A DNA stretch of 5,669 nucleotides from an uncultured Bacillus sp. (GTDB lineage Bacteria; Bacillota; Bacilli; Bacillales; Cytobacillaceae), in contig CALGSR010000443.1 in assembly GCA_937902115.1 (NCBI GenBank), forward strand, positions 1 to 5,669, in the 5' to 3' direction. Numbering within the stretch: the stretch's first letter is position 1; every line of letters begins with the position of its first letter. The position numbers and the translations under genes are program-made. The notes under the pieces were generated by a model. That model had not been told where the DNA came from, ran no database searches, and worked only from the letters and a program-made list of their open reading frames with translations. Shown here in pieces: positions 1 through 4,706 of the stretch.

Positions 1-974
1 GTCAGCAGCTCTTTCCAATGCTTAAGATACTCGACGCGGACACTGGCGCTTGTATCATTCACTTCCCCTTTCTCTACTTGCGCCGCAGGAGTTGTTTTTT
101 CAAACCGCTCCAGCGTCATGTATTGGTATAAAAAGGGAACAGCCACCGTAATCGCCAAGAGAATGATTGATTTCTTCAGCACTTGCGCATTTTTGAAAAC
201 CGCTTTTATTTTTCCGGAAATGCCTTTAATCGGATCGGTAAGAATCTTAATATCAAGGACCATAATCATTAGAATCGCAATCATAATCGCAAAAAGAAAG
301 CCCCTTGTCTCTGACCAGAAAATCGAAATCGGGCAGAGAATGATATTTAAGATATCGACCTTGGAAAATTTTTTCGATAACAACGCATTTAATGAAATGA
401 CGAAGCCGACAAATACATAAAAATGACTCTTATAAAAGACACTATAGCTAGGACGGAATAATAAATCATCGCCAAAGAGAGCGAGCCAAAAATGCTTATA
501 TGGCTGGAAGTTCTCGCTGAAGACTGTTTTTCCAAAAAAGGCTAACAGGACAGTGAACAATGCGACAGCAAAGGCACTGTATTTCAAAAGGGTGATAATG
601 CGCTCTTTAGAAAATCTCGTCTCAGAAATATAGTAAGCCAGCGGAAAATACGCGGCAAAAAAGGAAACTCTCAAGAAATCCGTCGTAATATCGGATAAAG
701 CATGACCATTAAACCAGCCAATGATTGAGCTGGCAACGAACCAAATGAATAACCCATAGATGCCGATTGAAATCGGATGAAGGCGAAAAAACGTATTCGT
801 CTCCAAATCAAAAACAGCCTTTTCGCGAAAAATGCGAATGATAAAGACCGCCATTAATGTAATAAAAAGAACCTGACGAATCGACAGCAGACCGAAATCA
901 ATCAATCTTCCCCCGCCGCCGGTAAAAAGCTCAATAAAAAAGAGCGTCAGCAATATTTTTTCAAATTTGTTCAT
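1..974 (-). CDS. O-antigen ligase/polymerase (Wzy-like) membrane protein, C-terminus cut by window edge
   Basis: Reading the minus strand from ATG 974-972, the frame stays open for 324 codons to the left edge, so the C-terminus is missing. The protein is strongly hydrophobic with many membrane segments, for example about residues 7-20, 32-48, 68-86, 101-116, 131-147, 182-199, 207-219, 224-241 and 268-284. Residues 221-230 (SETRGFLFAI) resemble the TRG segment of the Wzy_C/O-antigen ligase domain. The later hydrophilic stretch with S-x-R-x-E-Y (about 309-316) and a following Trp resembles the start of that family's large extracellular loop. Such proteins polymerise or transfer lipid-linked sugar units outside the membrane. 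The start is supported by AGGAGAGG 10 nt upstream. Nearby glycosyltransferases and an LCP protein support an exopolysaccharide or capsule role. Polymerase versus ligase cannot be distinguished, and no symbol is assigned. Confidence 0.82.
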   Translation of the reverse strand, partial: MNKFEKILLTLFFIELFTGGGGRLIDFGLLSIRQVLFITLMAVFIIRIFREKAVFDLETNTFFRLHPISIGIYGLFIWFVASSIIGWFNGHALSDITTDFLRVSFFAAYFPLAYYISETRFSKERIITLLKYSAFAVALFTVLLAFFGKTVFSENFQPYKHFWLALFGDDLLFRPSYSVFYKSHFYVFVGFVISLNALLSKKFSKVDILNIILCPISIFWSETRGFLFAIMIAILMIMVLDIKILTDPIKGISGKIKAVFKNAQVLKKSIILLAITVAVPFLYQYMTLERFEKTTPAAQVEKGEVNDTSASVRVEYLKHWKELL

Positions 975-984
975 CCCAATAAAT

Positions 985-992
985 CCTCTCCT
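985..992 (-). promoter_or_regulatory. Ribosome binding site of the Wzy-like gene
   Basis: AGGAGAGG on the minus strand lies 10 nt before ATG 974-972. It fixes this start, which gives a protein beginning MNKFEKILLTLFF with an immediate hydrophobic helix. Confidence 0.75.
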
Positions 993-1079
993 GCACCACC
1001 GCAAACAATTTACCACAGTAAAATGAAAATTTCTCTATAAAATTGGAAACGATTTTGTATGTAAAATGGACTACATAGA

Positions 1080-1088
1080 TGTTATAAT
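1080..1088 (+). promoter_or_regulatory. Candidate extended -10 element on the plus strand
   Basis: TGTTATAAT gives a perfect TATAAT (1083-1088) with a TGn extension. The -35 candidate TGTAAA at 1060-1065 (17-nt spacer) matches consensus only weakly. It would be a second, more distal promoter for the LCP gene, with a leader of about 180 nt. It faces the minus-strand element at 1130-1138, so the two transcripts would overlap. Confidence 0.3.
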
Positions 1089-1129
1089 GAGGTTTGTTTG
1101 TCTTTTTAGCCAACCGTAAACCCGTCAGC

Positions 1130-1138
1130 ATTATAGCA
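1130..1138 (-). promoter_or_regulatory. Candidate extended -10 promoter for the Wzy-like gene
   Basis: On the minus strand the sequence reads TGCTATAAT, a perfect -10 hexamer (1135-1130) with the TGn extension typical of Gram-positive sigma-A promoters. No good -35 hexamer lies 16-18 nt upstream, but extended -10 promoters can work without one. The start site would fall near 1123. This is inferred from sequence only. Confidence 0.4.
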
Positions 1139-1188
1139 TATTATTGGTGTGGTTTCATAGACATGGCATTTGTAATTTCATTTACTAG

Positions 1189-1218
1189 TTGCACGAAATT
1201 ACCGTACAAGCTTATAAT
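1189..1218 (+). promoter_or_regulatory. Sigma-A promoter of the LCP gene
   Basis: The -35 is TTGCAC (1189-1194) and the -10 is TATAAT (1213-1218), with an 18-nt spacer. Transcription would begin near 1225, giving a leader of about 50 nt before ATG 1274. This is the best promoter match in the window and the likely main promoter of the LCP gene. Confidence 0.65.
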
Positions 1219-1273
1219 TTAGGATGAGACTTGTTTTTGGGGGAGCAAAAATTTTAGAGAAGGGAATTCTATA

Positions 1274-2308
1274 ATGGAGAGTAGAAGAAACAAGAAACGC
1301 CGAAAAAAGTTGCGCTGGAAACGAATTATATTATTGACCTTTTTTGCGTTATTTATTACCGGAGGTTTATTTGTTTATAATATATATGGCAGTGTTGTCA
1401 ATGCAGTGGACCAAATGAGTACTTCCTTTAACCGGGAAAAGTCCGATAAACGGGAGGAAGATGTTCAGTTCAAAGAAAAGGATCCGATTTCCGTCCTAGT
1501 TGTAGGGGTGGATGAACGGGACGGTGACTCTGGAAGAACCGATACGATGATGGTCCTGACAGTGAATCCGGAAACACAATCGACAAAAATTTTGAGTATC
1601 CCCCGCGATACTCGTGCTGAATTAATTGATAAAACAGACTCAGATAATGATACTATTTCCAAAATGAACCATGCTTATGCATATGGCGGCATTGGAATGA
1701 CAATTGATTCCCTCGAGAATTTCTTAAACATCCCGATTGATTACTATGTAAAGGTAAACATGGAAGGGTTTAGGGACATCGTCGATGCGGTCGGCGGAAT
1801 CGACGTGAATAATCAATACACTTTTGAATTAGACGGTGTCTATTTAAAGAAAGGCCAGCATCATTTAGAGGGTGAAGAAGCACTAGCTTATGCCCGAATG
1901 AGAAAAGAGGATCCAAACGGTGACTTCGGCCGGCAAGAAAGACAGCGTGAAGTGGTAACAAAGGTAATCAAGAAAGGTGCCTCGGTTTCAAGTTTAACGA
2001 ATTATAATGAAATTTTAGAAGCCCTTTCAGATAACGTAGAAACAAGCCTCTCGATGCAGGAAATCGTCAGCATGCAAAAATCTTATTTAAAAGCTGCTGA
2101 TACGATTGAAAAGATCGAAATTGAGGGTGAAAATGAGACCATTGACGGAAGCTGGTACTACATTGTTGAAGAAGAAACAAGACAGGCCATCTCCGATGAA
2201 TTACGTGCCCACTTAGGGTTGGAAACAAAAAGAATCATCTCAAGTTCAGCGAATGATGGGATTAATAATTACGACTATTATGATGACGATGACAATATGA
2301 ATAGTTAA
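1274..2308 (+). CDS. LytR-CpsA-Psr (LCP) family glycopolymer-peptidoglycan phosphotransferase
   Basis: LCP enzymes move lipid-linked glycopolymers (teichoic acids, capsule, other wall polysaccharides) onto peptidoglycan at the outer membrane face. The 344-residue protein has a very basic cytoplasmic N-terminus (MESRRNKKRRKKLRWKR), one membrane segment at about 18-38, and an extracellular LCP domain at about 71-232. Family landmarks seen are VVGVDER (76-82), GRTDTM (87-92), IPRDTR (109-114), KMNHAYAYGG (130-139), the PIDYYVKVNMEGF and DAVGGIDV segments (154-178), and ALAYARMRKEDPNGDFGRQERQ (from 203). The Arg and Asp residues in these motifs correspond to the family's pyrophosphate and metal binding residues. 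Length is ordinary for the family. The C-terminus ends in an acidic tail (NYDYYDDDDNMNS). GAAGGGA lies 8 nt upstream of the ATG. The gene appears monocistronic, with its own promoter and terminator. The substrate is inferred from neighbouring polysaccharide genes; it could equally be a general TagU-type wall teichoic acid ligase. Confidence 0.95.
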   Translation: MESRRNKKRRKKLRWKRIILLTFFALFITGGLFVYNIYGSVVNAVDQMSTSFNREKSDKREEDVQFKEKDPISVLVVGVDERDGDSGRTDTMMVLTVNPETQSTKILSIPRDTRAELIDKTDSDNDTISKMNHAYAYGGIGMTIDSLENFLNIPIDYYVKVNMEGFRDIVDAVGGIDVNNQYTFELDGVYLKKGQHHLEGEEALAYARMRKEDPNGDFGRQERQREVVTKVIKKGASVSSLTNYNEILEALSDNVETSLSMQEIVSMQKSYLKAADTIEKIEIEGENETIDGSWYYIVEEETRQAISDELRAHLGLETKRIISSSANDGINNYDYYDDDDNMNS

Positions 2309-2317
2309 TGATGCACT

Positions 2318-2363
2318 AAGGAAGAAATTGGTCGAAAAATGCTGACTGATTTCTTCCTTTTTT
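2318..2363 (+). terminator. Intrinsic terminator after the LCP gene
   Basis: AAGGAAGAAAT (2318-2328) pairs perfectly with ATTTCTTCCTT (2349-2359). The stem extends inward by five more pairs (two G-U), leaving a 10-nt loop at 2334-2343. A run of six T ends at 2363. It starts 10 nt after the stop codon. The A-rich left arm also gives a U-rich 3' side on the minus strand, but no minus-strand gene ends here. Confidence 0.85.
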
Positions 2364-2525
2364 CATGGTTTTTGAGCAACGGTGTAAGTTTTCCTTTCCA
2401 TTTAAAGCGCAAAGGCCTGCCCCTTTATTTGCAGCAGCCCTAGTCCAGCACCGCTATATTCACCGTGCCCCTGCAAAATCCTTCAAGATGATTAATAAAT
2501 CGCAAACAGGAAACATAAACTATAT

Positions 2526-2541
2526 CATTGTTCATACAATG
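2526..2541. repeat. Operator-like inverted repeat upstream of ctaG-like gene
   Basis: CATTGT (2526-2531) and ACAATG (2536-2541) are perfect inverted copies around a 4-nt centre, TCAT. The site lies about 50 bp before the ctaG start, where a promoter or operator would be expected. I cannot match it to a specific known regulator, and 6-bp arms may arise by chance. Confidence 0.35.
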
Positions 2542-2578
2542 GATCGTTTGTACATCTTTTGCATGGTATTTTGTTACT

Positions 2579-2586
2579 GAGGGGTG
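2579..2586 (+). promoter_or_regulatory. Ribosome binding site that decides the ctaG-like start
   Basis: GAGGGGTG lies 5 nt before ATG 2592. An in-frame ATG at 2559 would add 11 residues but has no comparable purine-rich site in front of it, so 2592 is preferred. Confidence 0.75.
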
Positions 2587-2591
2587 AAGAA

Positions 2592-3455
2592 ATGCTTTAT
2601 GAATTATTGCTTATTGGGGAATGGGTGTGGAATATTCCGCTCTTGATGGGCCTCGCCGTGTTCTCTCTTGTTTATTTATCTTTCCTGAAGCTCTTGCCTG
2701 ACAGCACGGCTTTTCGTAAACAAACGCTTTTCTTGCTTTTCGCTTTAGCAACCCTTTATCTTTGCATCGGCAGCCCATTCACACAATTCAGCCACCTCTC
2801 CTTCAGCCTCCATATGCTGCAAATGAGCATCCTGTATTTTGTTGTCCCGCCCCTGCTCCTGCTTGGCATCCCTGAACCACTGTTTCAACGAACTTTAAAC
2901 CTTTCTTTTTTAAAAAAAATAAGCAAATTGCCGCTGTCGCCGTTGGTTTCGCTGATTCTTTTTGCCGTCCTGTTTACTTCGTACCACTTGCCCGTGGTGC
3001 TTAACTTTATCTCACAGCATGTATTGTTGCAAAATAGTTATTCTTTTCTCATGTTCGCTTTATCCTTAGGCATGTGGTGGCCCCTGACTGCCCCTGACCC
3101 GAAACAGCGGCTTAAGGGAAAGCGTATGAAGCGCTTTGCACTCTTAAGTGGCCTCATTCTAATGCCAGCCTGCCTGCTGCTGATCCTGAATGTTCTTTTC
3201 GCTCAAATTCACAATCCATTCCTGGCGCAAATCACCGCTCATATTTGTTTCCCCCTTGAATCCAGCTCAATTAATATTCTTCCGCCCTTCTTTAATTCAA
3301 AACTAGACCAATTCATCGCGGGCGTTCTCATGCTGTTCATGCATAAATTCAGCATCATGACCTTCATTCGTATAAGTGGCCGGCTTTCCAAAGAGATTAG
3401 CCCAAATACAAGGCTGGAGTTTCATGAGATAAGGAAAGTTGAAGGAAAGGCCTGA
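2592..3455 (+). CDS. ctaG: CtaG-like membrane protein (cytochrome c oxidase assembly factor family)
   Basis: The 287-residue protein is almost wholly membrane-embedded, with about seven hydrophobic segments (roughly 14-35, 44-61, 72-93, 117-139, 148-164, 182-205, 240-258). It fits the caa3_CtaG family. Landmarks are HMLQMS (74-79) followed by a hydrophobic run ending PPLLLLGIPEP, SYHLPVVLN (130-138), MWWPL followed by APDP (161-170), and DQFIAGVLMLFMHK (239-252). In Bacillus, CtaG is required for formation of the caa3-type cytochrome c oxidase and is thought to help CuA/CuB centre assembly. His74, His132 and His251 are visible candidate metal ligands. Many relatives read HM-x-x-H where this one has HMLQM, so the second His is Met78 here. 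No cta oxidase gene is adjacent; the neighbours are polysaccharide genes, so this may be a paralogue rather than the operon copy. I am fairly sure of the family and less sure of the exact role. Confidence 0.82.
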   Translation: MLYELLLIGEWVWNIPLLMGLAVFSLVYLSFLKLLPDSTAFRKQTLFLLFALATLYLCIGSPFTQFSHLSFSLHMLQMSILYFVVPPLLLLGIPEPLFQRTLNLSFLKKISKLPLSPLVSLILFAVLFTSYHLPVVLNFISQHVLLQNSYSFLMFALSLGMWWPLTAPDPKQRLKGKRMKRFALLSGLILMPACLLLILNVLFAQIHNPFLAQITAHICFPLESSSINILPPFFNSKLDQFIAGVLMLFMHKFSIMTFIRISGRLSKEISPNTRLEFHEIRKVEGKA

Positions 3456-3468
3456 TTTCTTCGTTTCA

Positions 3469-3483
3469 TTATAATCATTATAA
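3469..3483. promoter_or_regulatory. Perfect Per-box-like palindrome (candidate PerR site)
   Basis: The 15 bases TTATAATCATTATAA are a perfect 7-1-7 inverted repeat. They match the published Bacillus PerR box consensus (TTATAATnATTATAA) at every position. The symmetry extends one more base on each side (3468-3484). The site starts 14 bp after the ctaG-like stop codon, between convergent genes, so it is not in an obvious promoter of either one. It contains TATAAT on both strands, but I find no good -35 at 16-18 nt in either direction. It could control an unannotated transcript or be a fortuitous AT-rich palindrome. Confidence 0.5.
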
Positions 3484-3627
3484 TTAGTGCGAAAATCAGT
3501 AGTTTTGGTGCAATTACGCCTAATTTTGGTGCAATAAATGAAAATTTGGTGCAATTACGCCTAATTTTGGTGCAATAAATGAAAATTTGGTGCAATTCCT
3601 TCTTTTTTTGGTGTGATTAACGAAAAA
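3483..3627. repeat. Helically phased tandem array of TTTGGTGCAAT motifs
   Basis: A 41-bp unit occurs twice without a mismatch (3504-3544 and 3545-3585), followed by a partial third copy from 3586. Each unit is two half-units that share TTTGGTGCAAT. Perfect copies of that 11-mer start at 3504, 3525, 3545, 3566 and 3586. A degenerate copy starts at 3607 (TTTGGTGTGAT) and a weaker one at 3483 (7 of 11 bases). Spacings are 21, 21, 20, 21, 20 and 21 bp, about two helical turns. Spacers alternate between an ACGCC-containing type (with AATTA/TAATT arms) and an AAATGAAAA type. No continuous reading frame runs through it, and 41 is not a multiple of three. Confidence 0.85.
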
Positions 3628-3690
3628 TGTCCTTCAGCCTGGCTATGGAGGAACAAATTAATTAATTTTTCAACAAATTTTCAAACACAA

Positions 3691-3721
3691 AAAAGGAGCC
3701 CCGACACGAAGGGCTCCTTTT
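3691..3721 (-). terminator. Intrinsic terminator of the glycosyltransferase operon, possibly bidirectional
   Basis: AAAAGGAGCCC (3691-3701) pairs with GGGCTCCTTTT (3711-3721) around the 9-nt loop CGACACGAA. On the minus strand the stem is followed by TTTTTTGTGTTTG, a good U-tract, and it sits 18 nt beyond the pssE-like stop codon. On the plus strand only four T follow before CC, so it is weaker there. It is still the only hairpin terminator seen downstream of the ctaG-like gene. Confidence 0.85.
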
Positions 3722-3739
3722 CCACGCTCATCTATTCAT

Positions 3740-4219
3740 TCAAACAGAATCAATAAAGTCGCGGAGGATGGAGAGAATTTTCTTGTTTCCGCTTTGGAAC
3801 GGCTTTGGCTGGAAGCTTTTCAGCTCCTCCATGACCTGCCATAGCTCTTCCGGTTCATCCCAATAAAGAATATGGCCCGTCTGATAAAATTGCTTCACAA
3901 TTTCCAGCTGATGATTGTCATTATGCTCGCCATACTTCACCAAGCGCGGGACCGCAATCACCTTCTTGCCCATCTTCATCCCCATCGTAATCGAACCTGT
4001 CCCGCCATGGGTAATGATGATGTTCGCCTCGCGGTACAGCTCCGCCATATGCTCATACGTCGTAAAATCGAAAAACTCCATCCGCTCCGAACGAAACTTC
4101 GTATGACCTGCCTGCACAAGAACTTCTTCATTAATCTTCCCTGCTAAAATCAGCTTGTCTATTTCCTCTAGCAAACGATCAAATGGAAGCTCATGCGTAC
4201 CCAATACCACAAATATCAA
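3740..4219 (-). CDS. pssE: PssE/Alg13-like glycosyltransferase catalytic subunit
   Basis: The 159-residue protein has the C-terminal half of a GT-B (GT28-type) fold and would bind the nucleotide sugar. Landmarks are VVLGTHELPFDRLL (4-17), ITHGGTGSI (69-77), and PRLVKYGEHNDNHQLEIV (91-108). These are characteristic of the PssE/Cps14G/Alg13 group, which works with a PssD/Cps14F/Alg14 partner to add a sugar to a lipid-linked acceptor on the cytoplasmic face. The partner is encoded immediately upstream. The start is TTG at 4219-4217, overlapping the partner's TGA as TTGA (4-nt overlap), with GGAGGG 8 nt upstream; this suggests translational coupling. It is the last gene before the terminator. The sugar transferred cannot be read from sequence; family members use UDP-glucuronic acid, UDP-galactose or UDP-GlcNAc. 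Confidence 0.9.
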   Translation of the reverse strand: MIFVVLGTHELPFDRLLEEIDKLILAGKINEEVLVQAGHTKFRSERMEFFDFTTYEHMAELYREANIIITHGGTGSITMGMKMGKKVIAVPRLVKYGEHNDNHQLEIVKQFYQTGHILYWDEPEELWQVMEELKSFQPKPFQSGNKKILSILRDFIDSV

Positions 4220-4701
4220 TAGATAGACCCTCCATAGACCGCCTTAGGATAATGCTGCCTCATTTCCTCCCATTGGATAATAAACAAATCCGCAATAGGA
4301 TAGACAAGCTTCCCCGATATCGTCGGGGTCGACGTTTTCGCAAAACTCTCAATAAATACTACCTTCTTGCCAAACAACTTCGCAATATAACACATCGGCA
4401 CAGCTGTATGAGCCCCTGTTGTCACAATCACATCCGGCTTCTCGCGGAAAAAGTAATACAGCGATTTAAAAATATTATACGTAAACTTAAAAATATAACG
4501 AAACAAATAATTCCGCGCCCCATACATCAAAAAAGACATCTGGTACTGCTGGCTCAAATCCTCTGTAATAATCGATTTTTCCGTAATAATATGATAGTCA
4601 TACTCAGCGAAAAGCGGCTTCAACTGCAAAAGCTGCGTCAAATGCCCGCCCAATGATGAGATGAACAAAACTTTTTTTCTTCTATTTTTATCGCCTTTCA
4701 T
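4216..4701 (-). CDS. pssD: PssD/Alg14-like glycosyltransferase membrane-anchor/acceptor subunit
   Basis: The 161-residue protein matches the Alg14/PssD/Cps14F group, which supplies the acceptor-binding, membrane-associated half of a split GT-B enzyme and recruits the PssE-type catalytic half. Visible landmarks are VLFISSLGGHLTQLLQL (11-27), the segment IVTTGAHTAVPMCYIAKLFG (92-111), VVFIESFAKT (114-123), and SGKLVYPIADLFIIQW (129-144), ending YGGSIY. Instead of a distinct N-terminal anchor there is an aromatic, basic amphipathic stretch at about 63-86, likely to contact the membrane. ATG 4701-4699 is preceded by GGAGGG at 4715-4710 with an 8-nt spacer, and this site lies in the final codons of the GT4 gene. 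The intergenic gap to that gene is 5 nt. Length is normal for the family. Confidence 0.9.
   Translation of the reverse strand: MKGDKNRRKKVLFISSLGGHLTQLLQLKPLFAEYDYHIITEKSIITEDLSQQYQMSFLMYGARNYLFRYIFKFTYNIFKSLYYFFREKPDVIVTTGAHTAVPMCYIAKLFGKKVVFIESFAKTSTPTISGKLVYPIADLFIIQWEEMRQHYPKAVYGGSIY
4228..4233 (-). promoter_or_regulatory. Ribosome binding site supporting the TTG start of pssE
   Basis: GGAGGG on the minus strand lies inside the last codons of the pssD-like gene, 8 nt before TTG 4219-4217. No in-frame ATG or GTG gives the conserved N-terminal beta strand (IFVVLGTHE), so the TTG start is well supported. Confidence 0.8.
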
Positions 4702-4706
4702 GCATC

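Larger units (their letters stand above)
975..1273. other. Divergent intergenic region
   Basis: This stretch of about 300 bp separates the divergent Wzy-like and LCP genes. It is AT-rich, and I see no convincing ORF or RNA gene in it. It contains promoter-like elements on both strands (listed separately). If the minus-strand extended -10 at 1130-1138 is used, the Wzy-like gene would have a leader of about 150 nt. I see no terminator-antiterminator pair in that leader. Confidence 0.6.
2309..2591. other. Intergenic region between the LCP and ctaG-like genes
   Basis: After the terminator, about 230 bp carry no gene I can support. The 2400-2480 part is less AT-rich than its surroundings but shows no recognisable protein in any frame. 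Just before the ctaG-like gene lies a short inverted repeat (2526-2541). Promoter matches are weak: TTGTTC (2528) with TACATC 17 nt later matches the -10 at only three positions. The LCP terminator nevertheless implies that ctaG has its own promoter here. Confidence 0.5.
3456..3739. other. Intergenic region between convergent genes with unexplained architecture
   Basis: This 284-bp gap separates the ctaG-like gene from the end of the glycosyltransferase operon. In plus-strand order it holds the Per-box-like palindrome (3469-3483), the phased repeat array (3483-3627), an AT-rich stretch with TTAATTAATTAATTTTT-like composition (3656-3670), and the terminator hairpin (3691-3721). Tiny frames starting at ATG 3538 and 3579 stop after 8 and 13 codons and lack ribosome binding sites, so the region appears non-coding. 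Confidence 0.7.

Noticed and set aside
118..420. A 100-codon plus-strand open frame
   Set aside because: It lies wholly antisense to the Wzy-like gene, whose frame has family motifs, and it has no ribosome site or family signature.
1043..1058. A catabolite-response (cre)-like sequence, TTGGAAACGATTTTGT
   Set aside because: The left half fits the CcpA consensus (TGnAAnCG), but the right half lacks the conserved CA-type end. Too weak to report as a feature.
2365..2580. A 71-codon plus-strand open frame before the ctaG-like gene
   Set aside because: It starts inside the LCP terminator region, has no ribosome binding site, shows no recognisable motif, and overlaps the frame leading into ctaG. 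It is most likely chance.
2559..2591. An upstream ATG giving an 11-residue longer CtaG-like protein
   Set aside because: There is no purine-rich ribosome site before it, whereas GAGGGGTG lies 5 nt before ATG 2592.
3468..3484. A Fur box instead of a Per box
   Set aside because: The Bacillus Fur consensus has TGATAAT/ATTATCA ends. Here the ends are TTATAAT/ATTATAA, which fits the Per box better, although cross-recognition is possible.
3303..3554. A minus-strand open frame of 83 codons running from the repeat array into the ctaG-like gene
   Set aside because: It begins in non-coding tandem repeats, has no ribosome site, and is mostly antisense to ctaG. Its sequence shows no family features.
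3538..3620. Two mini-frames starting with MKIWCN inside the repeats
   Set aside because: They are 8 and 13 codons, arise from repetition of the same bases, and have no ribosome binding sites.
3483..3627. CRISPR array
   Set aside because: The repeated 11-mer is too short, the spacers are only about 10 bp and are themselves repeated, and no cas gene is present.
4183..4656. A 157-codon plus-strand open frame
   Set aside because: It is antisense to the well-supported pssD and pssE genes. Its His/Arg-rich, unstructured composition is typical of a shadow frame.
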